Source: Ascidiaceihabitans sp023955215 (GTDB taxonomy: Bacteria > Pseudomonadota > Alphaproteobacteria > Rhodobacterales > Rhodobacteraceae). From it: DNA of 64,000 bases. The notes below the pieces were generated by a model. It had not been told where the DNA came from. It ran no database searches and was given only the letters and a program-made list of their open reading frames with translations. Positions 26,438 through 34,460 of the stretch are shown here, piece by piece. The position numbers and the translations under genes were made by a program. The stretch lies in contig CALSPX010000004.1 in assembly GCA_943788345.1 (NCBI GenBank), positions 248,001 to 312,000 of the forward strand, read 5' to 3'. Every line of letters starts with the position of its first letter. Positions within the stretch are counted from its first letter, which is position 1.

Positions 26438-26734
26438 TTAGGCGTGTCCGTCGTTGGCAATAAGGGCTTTGAGGCGTTCTTGGTCGTACTCAGCTTCAAG
26501 GCGCAAAGCCTCGGCTTCGACGATTTCGTCAGGATCACCGTCCATCTGGTAAGGAGCTGCTTTACGCCATTCTGCCAAATATGCATCAGCGTCCTTGGCG
26601 TTCACCTTCATAGCCGCACGATCAATCGCTTGTTCGAAACGTTCTACAAGCTGGCGTTTGGAACCACGACGTCCTTTACCCACAATCACTTGGGCTGGAA
26701 TATCACGCCAATAAACGATTGTTACATCTGGCAT
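26438..26734 (-). CDS. 'Virulence factor' family small protein (PF13769)
   Basis: A 98-residue protein beginning MPDVTIVYWRDIPAQVIVGK, followed by GRRGSKRQLVERFEQAIDRA and a C-terminal acidic helix. I recognise it as the family labelled Virulence_fact, whose name is historical; in Rhodobacteraceae such genes sit with C1/corrinoid genes, as here, so a role in methyl transfer is more likely than virulence. First gene of the minus-strand C1 unit, 27 bases before the MTHFR-like gene. Confidence 0.8.
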   Translation of the reverse strand: MPDVTIVYWRDIPAQVIVGKGRRGSKRQLVERFEQAIDRAAMKVNAKDADAYLAEWRKAAPYQMDGDPDEIVEAEALRLEAEYDQERLKALIANDGHA

Positions 26735-27008
26735 ATAAGTGGTGCTCCCTGATTCATTTTTCGCCTCTATTTATTATCTAAGACAGCCATTTCCGATTCC
26801 GGCGCCGTTTTTCGACAGAAACAGATCATTCCGCGACCTATCGCTAATCTGTGACGCTCGGTTTGACCAGTATCTGGAACACCCAAAATCTTCATGTCTT
26901 TTATGAACGAGAAAAACGCCAATGCAGACGTAAAGGACCAACGGGCCACTTGCGCGGGGGGCTGGCAAGGCCTATCGTCAACGTAACTCGTAATGAAAGG
27001 CGCAAACC
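26735..27008. promoter_or_regulatory. Divergent intergenic region C1 unit / ppx-gppA
   Basis: A 274-base gap between divergent genes; promoters for both directions must lie here. Open frames exist on both strands but show no protein-like sequence or ribosome site. I see no clear operator or riboswitch. Confidence 0.4.
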
Positions 27009-28145
27009 ATGGCGCCAAAGCGTCCCAAAGGTGCGGGCGCGCTCGAACATAAGGCCGAAAGCCCAGCAATGGGTCCTATTCTGAGCCCCGTACCGGCACG
27101 GCCCGTATCAAAACCGCTCTACGCAGCGCTTGATCTGGGTACAAATAGTTGCCGCATGTTAATCGCCCAACCTAAGGGCACTGGTTTTCATGTGGTCGAT
27201 AGCTTCTCGAAGTCCGTCCAATTGGGTGCGGGGCTTGAGAAATCCGGTCGCTTGTCGCGCGGGTCCATGACCCGTACCATTCAGGCACTGCGTATCTGTC
27301 AACAAAAGCTGCGTAAACATCGCGTAAAGCGGATGCGACTGGTTGCAACAGAAGCCTGCCGTCGTGCGCTAAATGCCGAAGATTTTATCAAACGGGTCCA
27401 CCGCGAAACAGGTCTGCGTTTGGATATCATCGCTCCGAAAGAAGAGGCTCGTCTGGCTGCAATTTCTTGTGCGCCATTGGTGAACAAAAAAACAGAAAAC
27501 CTGTTGGTTGTTGATATTGGCGGTGGATCGACGGAATTGGTTTGGATTGACATGTCCCAAGTTCCGAAACGCGATCGTCCACATTCGATTATGCAGCTAG
27601 AAACTGGATTTGCTCGAAGCAACAAAAGTATCCCGTCCGCGCGTGTTGTCGATTGGATTAGTGTCCCACTGGGTGTCGCAACCTTGCGTGATCAATTCAT
27701 TGATGTTGATGACGATGGTGCGCGGTTCGCGTTAATGAGCTGTTTCTTTGAGGAAAGCCTATCAGACTTTGCACCTTACCACGACGAAAAGGCGCGGGAT
27801 CGTTTCCAAATTGTTGGCACGTCGGGCACCGTTACAACCGTCGCAGCGAGCCACTTAAACCTTAAGCGTTATGATCGTACCAAAGTTGACGGTTTGCGGA
27901 TGTCTTCCACCCAGATCGACACCGTAATTCAGTCCTACCTTGATATGGGCCCAGCAGGGCGTCGCGCGGATCCACGAATTGGTCAGGACCGTCAGGCGTT
28001 GATTATGTCTGGCGCTGCCATCCTTCAGGCGTTAATGCGCTGTTGGCCTACTGACAGGTTGTCAGTTGCGGATCGCGGTTTGCGAGAAGGCCTGTTATAC
28101 GCACAAATGAGCGCCGATGGCGTATTAGAACGCGGAGCACTATAA
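27009..28145 (+). CDS. Ppx/GppA exopolyphosphatase / pppGpp phosphohydrolase family
   Basis: An actin-like ATPase-fold phosphatase that degrades polyphosphate and/or converts pppGpp to ppGpp. The 378-residue protein has YAALDLGTNSCRMLIAQP (phosphate 1 loop), VATEACRRALNAEDF, VVDIGGGSTELVWID (phosphate 2 loop) and VGTSGTVTTVAA. It is shorter than E. coli Ppx or GppA, lacking the C-terminal HD-like domain, as usual in alphaproteobacteria. The ATG at 27009 has AAAGG upstream. Three bases separate it from rlmE. Confidence 0.92.
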   Translation: MAPKRPKGAGALEHKAESPAMGPILSPVPARPVSKPLYAALDLGTNSCRMLIAQPKGTGFHVVDSFSKSVQLGAGLEKSGRLSRGSMTRTIQALRICQQKLRKHRVKRMRLVATEACRRALNAEDFIKRVHRETGLRLDIIAPKEEARLAAISCAPLVNKKTENLLVVDIGGGSTELVWIDMSQVPKRDRPHSIMQLETGFARSNKSIPSARVVDWISVPLGVATLRDQFIDVDDDGARFALMSCFFEESLSDFAPYHDEKARDRFQIVGTSGTVTTVAASHLNLKRYDRTKVDGLRMSSTQIDTVIQSYLDMGPAGRRADPRIGQDRQALIMSGAAILQALMRCWPTDRLSVADRGLREGLLYAQMSADGVLERGAL

Positions 28146-28148
28146 GTT

Positions 28149-28925
28149 ATGGCGAAAACACCTGGACCAAGCGGTGGGGGCAAAACCCCAACAGGCAAGA
28201 ACACATCTGGCCGTGGGCAACGTGACCTTAAGGTTAAGGTAAAGACGGCCCGTGGTCGTTCCAACAGTTCTACCCGTTGGTTACAGCGCCAATTGAACGA
28301 TCCATATGTGAAGCGCGCCAAGGCCGAAGGTTACCGCGGTCGTGCGGCCTATAAGATTATGGAACTTGATGACAAGTTTCGCTTCCTTGTGCCCGGCGCT
28401 CGCATTGTTGACCTTGGCGCTGCCCCCGGTGGCTGGTGTCAGGTTGCGGTAAAACGCTCAAACATTTTGGGTGAAAAGTCTGGTAAAGCAGTTGGTACGA
28501 TCCTAGGAATTGATCTGCAAGAAATGGACACGATTGCAGGTTGTGAGCTGCACGTTTTGGATTTCATGGACGAGGGTGCCGACGATCAAGTCAAAGAATG
28601 GCTTGGTGGTAAGGCTGATGTTGTGATGTCTGACATGGCGGCCTCTAGTTCCGGCCACAAACAAACGGATCACCTTAAGATCATTTCGCTATGCGAGGCT
28701 GCGGCTTACTTTTCATTCGATGTGCTCGAAGATGGTGGTACATTTGTAGCTAAAGTTTTGGCCGGTGGTGCTGAGGGCGACTTGCAGAAAGTACTGAAGC
28801 AACGATTTACAAAGGTGCACAACTTCAAACCGCCGGCTTCGCGATCAGATAGCTCTGAGAAATTTGTAGTTGCTTTAGGTTTCAAAGGCGCCATTGAGGG
28901 CGAAACATACAGCCCATTTGACTGA
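28149..28925 (+). CDS. rlmE: 23S rRNA (uridine2552-2'-O)-methyltransferase
   Basis: RlmE/FtsJ methylates U2552 in the A-loop of 23S rRNA during 50S assembly. The 258-residue protein has a basic Gly-rich N-terminal extension of about 40 residues, then DPYVKRAKAEGYRGRAAYKI, SAM motif VDLGAAPGGWCQVA (about residue 88), DVVMSDMAASSSGHKQTDH and FVAKVLAGG, supplying the K-D-K-type catalytic residues. Cotranscribed with the ppx/gppA gene. Confidence 0.95.
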   Translation: MAKTPGPSGGGKTPTGKNTSGRGQRDLKVKVKTARGRSNSSTRWLQRQLNDPYVKRAKAEGYRGRAAYKIMELDDKFRFLVPGARIVDLGAAPGGWCQVAVKRSNILGEKSGKAVGTILGIDLQEMDTIAGCELHVLDFMDEGADDQVKEWLGGKADVVMSDMAASSSGHKQTDHLKIISLCEAAAYFSFDVLEDGGTFVAKVLAGGAEGDLQKVLKQRFTKVHNFKPPASRSDSSEKFVVALGFKGAIEGETYSPFD

Positions 28926-28927
28926 AA

Positions 28928-29110
28928 CTAGTGTGTGCGGGTCATTGAACGCGCAGCGATCCGTTTAATTTCATCCAGTTCGTCATGGTCGACTTTGCGT
29001 ACTTTAAGCGCTTTGACTGTGCTCCCCAAATGGGTAGCCACATGTTTTTGGCGCAGCAGCTCAAACAAGCGTTTGTGGCGCGGATCGTTTGGATTGTGAA
29101 AGTTGGACAT
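28928..29110 (-). CDS. Small conserved hypothetical protein
   Basis: A 60-residue basic protein, MSNFHNPNDPRHKRLFELLR at the N-terminus and VDHDELDEIKRIAARSMTRT near the C-terminus. I take the ATG at 29110, with AGGAG about 10 bases upstream, over a longer frame from 29182 whose extra residues look non-coding. It reads like a soluble helical protein of unknown function. Convergent with rlmE, two bases apart. Confidence 0.62.
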   Translation of the reverse strand: MSNFHNPNDPRHKRLFELLRQKHVATHLGSTVKALKVRKVDHDELDEIKRIAARSMTRTH

Positions 29111-29301
29111 CGGTCTTTGACTCCTGAGTTGAACGGTCTTTGACATCCAAATGGGGCGGGTTAACGGCAAACACGGGGTCATTTTGCGAAAATGTAGACC
29201 TGTTTTGCCGATTTCTTACAAAAGAAAAATAACGCTAAATTCATTTGCAGCTCGAGTTATAATACCTAAGTTAAAAGCAAGTGGAATGGTAGGAGAACCA
29301 A
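29111..29301. promoter_or_regulatory. Intergenic region with a TATAAT box before the DUF2059 genes
   Basis: A perfect -10-like TATAAT lies at 29258-29263, about 40 bases before the DUF2059 start, but no good -35 lies 16-18 bases upstream. AGGAG before the ATG at 29302 is a good ribosome site. Confidence 0.35.
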
Positions 29302-30141
29302 ATGCGCGCGCTAAAACTTGTTTCGAATTTGATTGTTGCGACGGTCCTCGCTGTCAATCTTTTGGCTTCTGGAGCCACCGCGGCGGAAGAAACCAAAGTA
29401 GATGCGTTCCTGAATGTAACGGGCTTTGATGTCTCGCTAGACAGCATCCGTCTGTCCGCCAAAAGCGCACCAATGATGCTGGGTATGGACGCCGACGATT
29501 TCGGCTATCAATGGACCTTAATTGCGGATGACGTCTTTGCATCTGAAGGGATGCGCGAAATGGCATTAGATATGTTGTCCCAAGCACTAAGCGATGATCT
29601 TTTGGAACATGCGGCGGATTTCTATGCGTCTGAGTTGGGTGAACGGTTGGTAAAAGTCGAAAATGCGTCACACCTTTCCGACGACGATGAATTAAAGTCA
29701 GAAAGTGGCGAAGCGATTATTGATGGGTTGATCCGCATCGGATCGCCGCGGGTTGAGCTATTAAAACGCATGAACGCAGCGAGTGATGCTGCGGGCACAT
29801 CTATCCGGGCGATTCAAGAAATTCAGGTCAGATTTCTCTTGGCAGCAGCAGGCGCTGGTGTGATCGAGTTGCGACTGGAGGAGGCGGACCTACGCGAGAT
29901 GATGCGCAATGACGAGCCAGAATTGCGTCTTTCACTTCAAGCCTCTGGATTGGCAGGAGCAGCTTATACCTATCAGGCTTTTTCGGACTCTGAAGTCGAG
30001 GAATACACCCTAGCCTTGGAAAATTACAAAATGCAAAAGGTATATGACATAATGAATGCCGTGCAATTTTCGATCATGGCAGATCGTTTCGAGGAATTGG
30101 CTGTAAGAATGGCGACACTTCAACCAAGCGAAGACCTTTGA
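29302..30141 (+). CDS. Exported DUF2059 domain protein
   Basis: A 279-residue protein with a Sec signal peptide (LIVATVLAVNLLASGATAAE) and an all-helical body. The segment LLEHAADFYASELGERLVKV matches the DUF2059 pattern, in which short helices precede a [FY]Y.S..G motif. Function unknown; periplasmic. The stop overlaps the start of a second DUF2059-type gene (TGATG), so the pair is translated together and probably arose by duplication. Confidence 0.8.
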   Translation: MRALKLVSNLIVATVLAVNLLASGATAAEETKVDAFLNVTGFDVSLDSIRLSAKSAPMMLGMDADDFGYQWTLIADDVFASEGMREMALDMLSQALSDDLLEHAADFYASELGERLVKVENASHLSDDDELKSESGEAIIDGLIRIGSPRVELLKRMNAASDAAGTSIRAIQEIQVRFLLAAAGAGVIELRLEEADLREMMRNDEPELRLSLQASGLAGAAYTYQAFSDSEVEEYTLALENYKMQKVYDIMNAVQFSIMADRFEELAVRMATLQPSEDL

Positions 30142-30949
30142 TGGTTCGATTTTTTGGCAGCTTATTTGCAATTTTTATGTCTGCGACAGTGGCTAATGCA
30201 CAGGCCCAAGTGACCCTAACTATGGATCACCTCAAACTGTCTGAGCTGATCAATATTGTGCGAACGGAAGGCTTAGAATACGCGGCGACATTGAACACTA
30301 AGATGTTGAACGGGCAGGGCGGCGCTGTTTGGGAAGATCAAATTGACGCGATTTACGACACGCAGTTGATGTCTGAGGTTGTTCGCAAAGAGATTGCAAC
30401 AATACCTGAAAATCAACTTCGCCAGATCAATCAGTTTTATGGCAGTAACTTGGGGGCGAAGATTATTGATTTGGAAATGGCTGCTCGCAACGCCATGACT
30501 GATAATGACATCAAGAACATTGCTGAAGACAATTACCAAATCGCATTGGCTCAAGATCCACAGTCATTGTTACAAGTGAACGCGATAGTTCGGAGGGAGA
30601 CCTGATAGAAAGAAATGTGACGGCCGCACTCACGTCTAACTATCGGTTTTACCTTGGTCTGGTCGATGGAGGTTCTTTTGACGCATCGGAACAAGAGGTC
30701 ATTGAACAAACTTGGGAACAAGAAGACGAAATACGCTTTGATACGGTAAAATGGATGATGGGTTATCTTTTACTGAGCTACCAATCGCTTGATGAGGCTG
30801 AAATGATTGAACTGATCAATTTCATGAAAACACGGGCAGGGCGCGCATTGAATGCTGCTATTTTTGAGGGCTTCGGTGCAATGTACGGCGATATATCTTA
30901 TACGTTGGGCCGAGCTGTTGCCCTAAACATGGTTGCGTCTGACTTATAG
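30141..30949 (+). pseudogene. Second exported DUF2059-type protein, split by one-base frameshift
   Basis: Frame 1 starts at 30141 with a signal peptide (SLFAIFMSATVANAQA), contains IPENQLRQINQFYGSNLGAK, a DUF2059-like motif, and stops at 30605. The next frame continues SEGDLIERNVTAALTSNYRF, then IELINFMKTRAGRALNAAIF, a second copy of the same motif, and stops at 30949. Restoring one base at the TT of 30589-30590 gives ...VNAIVSEGDLIERN... and a protein of about 269 residues, similar in size to its upstream neighbour. Both halves look conserved, so the loss is recent or is a sequence error. If real, the second half could only be made from an internal GTG at 30616. Confidence 0.78.
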
Positions 30950-31137
30950 TGGCCAAAACAGGCCTATGATGCTTGACATACGGCTCAATCAAGTGCATTT
31001 GGCAGCTTCCATACGGGCGCATTGCGCCTTATTTTCATGAACATCCCAAACGGGATGCGCTGTCTGAGGCGGGGTTAAACCCACAAAACCCTATGTAAAT
31101 AGGTGCCAAACGACGCGGTAAAACAAAGGAATGACCC
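30950..31137 (+). promoter_or_regulatory. Promoter and leader of rplU-rpmA
   Basis: TTGACA at 30973-30978 is a good -35 candidate, though the expected -10 position reads CATTTG and is weak. Downstream, GGCGCATTGCGCC (31016-31028) can fold, leaving a leader of over 100 bases before rplU, as often seen for autoregulated ribosomal genes. AAAGGA lies before the ATG. I do not recognise a known leader family. Confidence 0.4.
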
Positions 31138-31857
31138 ATGTTCGCGGTCCTTAAAACCGGCGGCAAGCAGTATAAAGTTCAATCCGGAGACGTACTCCGT
31201 GTTGAGAAACTTGCTGCAATTGCTGGCCAAAAAATCCAATTCAACGACGTATTGATGCTTGGTGGTGACACAGTCACTGTTGGTGCACCTCTCGTTGCGG
31301 GTGCTGGTGTACAAGCCGAAGTGATCGACCAGATCAAAGGCGTTAAGACAATTAACTTCGTTAAGCGTCGTCGTAAGCACTCTTCCAAGCGTACTAAAGG
31401 CCACCGTCAAAAACTGACTTTGGTTCGTATCACAGATATCCTTGCTTCTGGCGCTGATAAATCTGGTGTTGATGCCGCTGTTGGTGCTGGTTCTGTTGGT
31501 GCTGTAGCTTTGGCTGCCATCGATGCAAACACTCCTGCTGCAAACAAAGATCAGAAACGCTCTGCCGCACCAAAAGCAGTTGCCGCTAAAGCCGAGGCTC
31601 CAAAAGCCCCAGCGAAGAAAGCAGCTCCTAAAAAGGCAGCAGCAAAAGCGACTGATGGCGCTGACGATCTTTCTAACATCTCTGGTGTTGGTCCGGTCAT
31701 CGTTAAAAAGCTTCACGCTGCAGGTATCACAACATTCGCACAAGTTGCGGCATGGACTGACGCTGATGTAGAAGCTATCGAAGAGAAACTGTCGTTCAAA
31801 GGTCGTGTGGGTCGTGAAGACTGGATCGCACAGGCTAAAGAACTGGCAAAAGGCTAA
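31138..31857 (+). CDS. rplU: Ribosomal protein L21 with C-terminal helix-hairpin-helix extension
   Basis: Residues 1-102 are a standard bL21 (MFAVLKTGGKQYKVQSGDVL, FVKRRRKHSSKRTKGHRQKL). Unlike the roughly 103-residue protein of most bacteria, this one has 239 residues: a linker, an Ala/Lys-rich stretch (residues about 138-175, EAPKAPAKKAAPKKAAAK), and a terminal domain DDLSNISGVGPVIVKKLHAA...ITTFAQVAAWT that is a helix-hairpin-helix of the type seen in nucleic-acid-binding proteins. Such extensions are known in Rhodobacteraceae L21. Followed after 11 bases by rpmA. Confidence 0.95.
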   Translation: MFAVLKTGGKQYKVQSGDVLRVEKLAAIAGQKIQFNDVLMLGGDTVTVGAPLVAGAGVQAEVIDQIKGVKTINFVKRRRKHSSKRTKGHRQKLTLVRITDILASGADKSGVDAAVGAGSVGAVALAAIDANTPAANKDQKRSAAPKAVAAKAEAPKAPAKKAAPKKAAAKATDGADDLSNISGVGPVIVKKLHAAGITTFAQVAAWTDADVEAIEEKLSFKGRVGREDWIAQAKELAKG

Positions 31858-31868
31858 GGAGAGACCAA

Positions 31869-32138
31869 ATGGCACATAAAAAAGCAGGTGGTTCATCCCG
31901 GAACGGTCGCGACTCAGCAGGTCGTCGTCTTGGCGTGAAAAAATATGGCGGCGAAGCTGTCATCCCAGGCAATATCATCGTTCGTCAGCGCGGAACTAAG
32001 TTCTGGCCGTCTGAAGGCGTTGGCATGGGCAAAGATCACACGATCTTCGCTAAAGTTGAAGGTCACGTGACTTTCAGCACCGGCCTTAAAAACCGTAAAT
32101 TCATTTCGGTACTTCCGGCAGCGGAAGCAGCTGAATAA
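31869..32138 (+). CDS. rpmA: Ribosomal protein L27
   Basis: An 89-residue bL27, whose N-terminal tail reaches the peptidyl-transferase centre. MAHKKAGGSSRNGRDSAGRR and PGNIIVRQRGTKFWPSEGVG are diagnostic. GGAGA precedes the ATG. Cotranscribed with rplU and ended by the terminator at 32167-32198. Confidence 0.98.
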   Translation: MAHKKAGGSSRNGRDSAGRRLGVKKYGGEAVIPGNIIVRQRGTKFWPSEGVGMGKDHTIFAKVEGHVTFSTGLKNRKFISVLPAAEAAE

Positions 32139-32166
32139 GTCGTACCCTTACAGGTTTTAAAAAATC

Positions 32167-32198
32167 AAAGGATCGGCGGAAACGCCGGTCCTTTTTCC
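32167..32198 (+). terminator. Terminator after rplU-rpmA
   Basis: AAAGGATCGGCG pairs with CGCCGGTCCTTT around a GAAA tetraloop (one T-G pair), followed by a T run at 32192-32196. Confidence 0.92.
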
Positions 32199-32217
32199 TT
32201 TTAGAGAGTAATTACAA

Positions 32218-32820
32218 GTGTCAGTAGCAATTGCATCATTTGCCGTTTTCGCGGCCTCACAGGTCGGGACACCCGGACCTGCGAATATGGCGTTGCTTGC
32301 GACCGGTGCACGGTATGGGTTCCGTCAGGCATTACCATTCATGCTAGGCGTAGCCTTCGGGAAACAATTGATTATCTGGCCAATTGGCTTTGGATTGATG
32401 GAACTGGCGGAGCGCGCCCCTTTTATTTTTCTCGCTCTGAAATATATCTCTGCCGCCTATATTGTTTGGTTAGCTTGGAAAGTTGCAAACATGCGCCTTT
32501 CAACTAAATCAGTCGGCGATAAAGCTCCGGGATTTTTAGCAGGTTTGATCGTTCATCCGCTCAATCCAAAAGCGTGGGCGATGATTGTTGGTGGGTTTAC
32601 TGCCTTTGTCGGCGTTGGAACTTCTACATTTGAAGCAACGGCAACAATTGCGGCTGTTTTATTGGCCTGCCAATTGCTGATGCATCCACTTTGGACCCTC
32701 GCAGGGGATAGAATTGCCAAGACACTAGCAAGCACTCCGGCGGAACCCTATCTAATGTATACGCTTGCGGCATTAACCGTCGCATCTGTGCTTTTCGTAC
32801 TGTTCGGAGGAGGAACATAA
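32218..32820 (+). CDS. LysE/RhtB family amino-acid exporter
   Basis: A 200-residue inner-membrane protein with about six helices and the family hallmark SQVGTPGPANMALLATGARYG near the N-terminus and LIVHPLNPKAW in the middle. These proteins export amino acids or analogues by proton antiport; the substrate is not predictable here. Starts with GTG at 32218. Two bases separate it from the broken GNAT gene, so both were likely one transcript. Confidence 0.88.
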   Translation: MSVAIASFAVFAASQVGTPGPANMALLATGARYGFRQALPFMLGVAFGKQLIIWPIGFGLMELAERAPFIFLALKYISAAYIVWLAWKVANMRLSTKSVGDKAPGFLAGLIVHPLNPKAWAMIVGGFTAFVGVGTSTFEATATIAAVLLACQLLMHPLWTLAGDRIAKTLASTPAEPYLMYTLAALTVASVLFVLFGGGT

Positions 32821-32822
32821 CG

Positions 32823-33372
32823 ATGGAAATGAGCGAAATCAAAACACAAGGCACCATTCAAACTGATCGCTTTGAGCTACGGCCAATGCGAGTTTCAGAT
32901 ATGGGTCTGATTGAACTTTATGCATCAGATGAACGTGTTGCAGGTATGACATCATCGATTCCACACCCTTTGCCACCAGGCACAACAGAAGCTTTTGTGA
33001 ACCGCTGCATCGCGCACGAACGTGATGAAGATGTTTGGGTTATCGACGGCCTTAAGTCTGGTGGTGCAGAAGTGATGGGTCTCATCTCTTTGACCACGAA
33101 TGGATCGCGATCAATCTGAAGTCGGTTATTGGGTCGCTCCTGCTTACTGGAACACCGGACTAGCCTCTGAAGCGGTACAAACCTTGGTTGACGCAAATCC
33201 GATGGCAAATGCCACGATGTTTGGTGCTGTGTTCCAAGACAATCCCGCTTCGGCCAAGGTGCTAACCCATTGTGGGTTTGAATACTTGGGCGATGCAGAA
33301 ACCTTTAGCGTTGCGCGGGATCGTTCTGTTCCCACGTGGACATACACCCGAAAACTGAACATCACGACGTAG
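32823..33372 (+). pseudogene. GNAT N-acetyltransferase (RimJ/RimL type), split by one-base frameshift
   Basis: Frame 1 from 32823 gives TDRFELRPMRVSDMGLIELY and EVMGLISLTT, then leaves the family and stops at 33119. The +1 frame continues MDRDQSEVGYWVAPAYWNTG, then GLASEAVQTLV (acetyl-CoA loop region), FQDNPASAKVLTHCGFEYLG and stops at 33372. Dropping one A at 33100-33101 joins them as ISLTTMDRDQSEVGYW, a normal GNAT of about 183 residues. The ribosome site GGAGG at 32808-32813 is intact. Either inactivated recently or a sequence error. Confidence 0.82.
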
Positions 33373-33425
33373 GATTACCTGACTAAGTGATTGAGCCTGC
33401 GCTAAGTGCAGGTTAGGAAGCCGAT

Positions 33426-34460
33426 ATGAAATTTCTTGATCTGTGCAAAGTATATGTCCGTTCCGGCGGTGGAGGCGGTGGTTGCGTAAGCTTCCGTCGT
33501 GAAAAATTCCTAGAGTACGGTGGCCCTGATGGTGGCGACGGCGGCTGTGGTGGTTCTGTTTGGGCGGAGGCTGTTGAAGGCCTCAACACCCTGATCGACT
33601 TCCGCTATGCGCCTCACTTCTTTGCCAAAAGCGGCATTCCAGGTATGGGCAGCCAGCGCACAGGCGCGAACGGCGAAGACATTATTTTAAAGGTTCCTGT
33701 CGGGACCGAAATTTTGGATGAAGACCAAGAAACGGTCATCACTGACCTGACCGAAGTTGGCCAACGGGTTCAATTGGCCCGTGGCGGTAACGGTGGCTTT
33801 GGTAACCTACACTTTAAATCGGCAACGAACCAAGCACCCCGTCGCTCTAACCCTGGCCAAGAAGGCGTTGAACGTACGCTTTGGCTTCGACTAAAGTTGA
33901 TCGCGGATGTTGGCCTGTTAGGCCTGCCAAATGCAGGAAAATCCACGTTTTTGGCCGCGACATCTAACGCGCGTCCAAAAATTGCGGACTATCCATTCAC
34001 AACATTACACCCAAACTTGGGTGTGGTTGGTGTGGATGGTCGCGAATTTGTTGTCGCGGATATTCCAGGCTTGATTGAAGGCGCTTCCGAAGGTCGTGGC
34101 CTTGGGGATCTGTTCCTTGGACACGTCGAACGTTGTGCTGTCTTGTTGCACCTGATTGACGGAACATCGGAAACAGTTGCTGAAGATTACCAAACCATCA
34201 TCACAGAGCTTGAAGCCTACGGCGGCAAACTGGCGGCTAAGCAACGCGTAACTGTTCTAAACAAGGTAGATGCCTTGGATGATGATCAGCGGGCAGAAGC
34301 CCGTGCAGCCCTCGAAGAGGCAAGTGGTGGGCCCGTTATGCTTATGTCAGGTGTCGCGCGTGAGGGTGTAACTGAAGTTCTACGCAAATTGCGCGACGAA
34401 ATCGACGCGGATCGTCTGCGTGAGCAACCTGCGCAAGAGGAAGAAGCGTGGCGTCCTTAA
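33426..34460 (+). CDS. obgE: GTPase ObgE/CgtA
   Basis: Essential GTPase in 50S assembly and stress control. The 344-residue protein has the glycine-rich Obg fold (VRSGGGGGGCVSFRREKFLE, GGPDGGDGGCGGSVW), then the G domain: G1 GLPNAGKSTFLAAT, G3 DIPGLIEGASEGRGLG, G4 NKVDAL. No long C-terminal OCT domain follows, as usual outside Gram-positives. Its last 13 bases overlap the proB start. Confidence 0.97.
   Translation: MKFLDLCKVYVRSGGGGGGCVSFRREKFLEYGGPDGGDGGCGGSVWAEAVEGLNTLIDFRYAPHFFAKSGIPGMGSQRTGANGEDIILKVPVGTEILDEDQETVITDLTEVGQRVQLARGGNGGFGNLHFKSATNQAPRRSNPGQEGVERTLWLRLKLIADVGLLGLPNAGKSTFLAATSNARPKIADYPFTTLHPNLGVVGVDGREFVVADIPGLIEGASEGRGLGDLFLGHVERCAVLLHLIDGTSETVAEDYQTIITELEAYGGKLAAKQRVTVLNKVDALDDDQRAEARAALEEASGGPVMLMSGVAREGVTEVLRKLRDEIDADRLREQPAQEEEAWRP

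Noticed and set aside
26438..26734. True virulence factor
   Set aside because: The family name is historical; the gene sits in a C1-metabolism unit with no toxin or secretion features.
26767..27069. 100-codon minus-strand frame before ppx/gppA
   Set aside because: Overlaps the 5' end of ppx/gppA, no ribosome site and no family resemblance; the gap is better read as a promoter region.
31075..31896. 273-codon minus-strand open frame across rplU
   Set aside because: It lies fully opposite rplU, is extremely Cys/Ser/Phe-rich and has no family features; it is a codon-bias shadow of a highly expressed ribosomal gene.
30141..33372. Programmed ribosomal frameshifting as the common cause of the split genes
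   Set aside because: The junctions share no slippery heptamer or stop-codon context, and one shift is in the opposite sense to the others, so independent indels are simpler.
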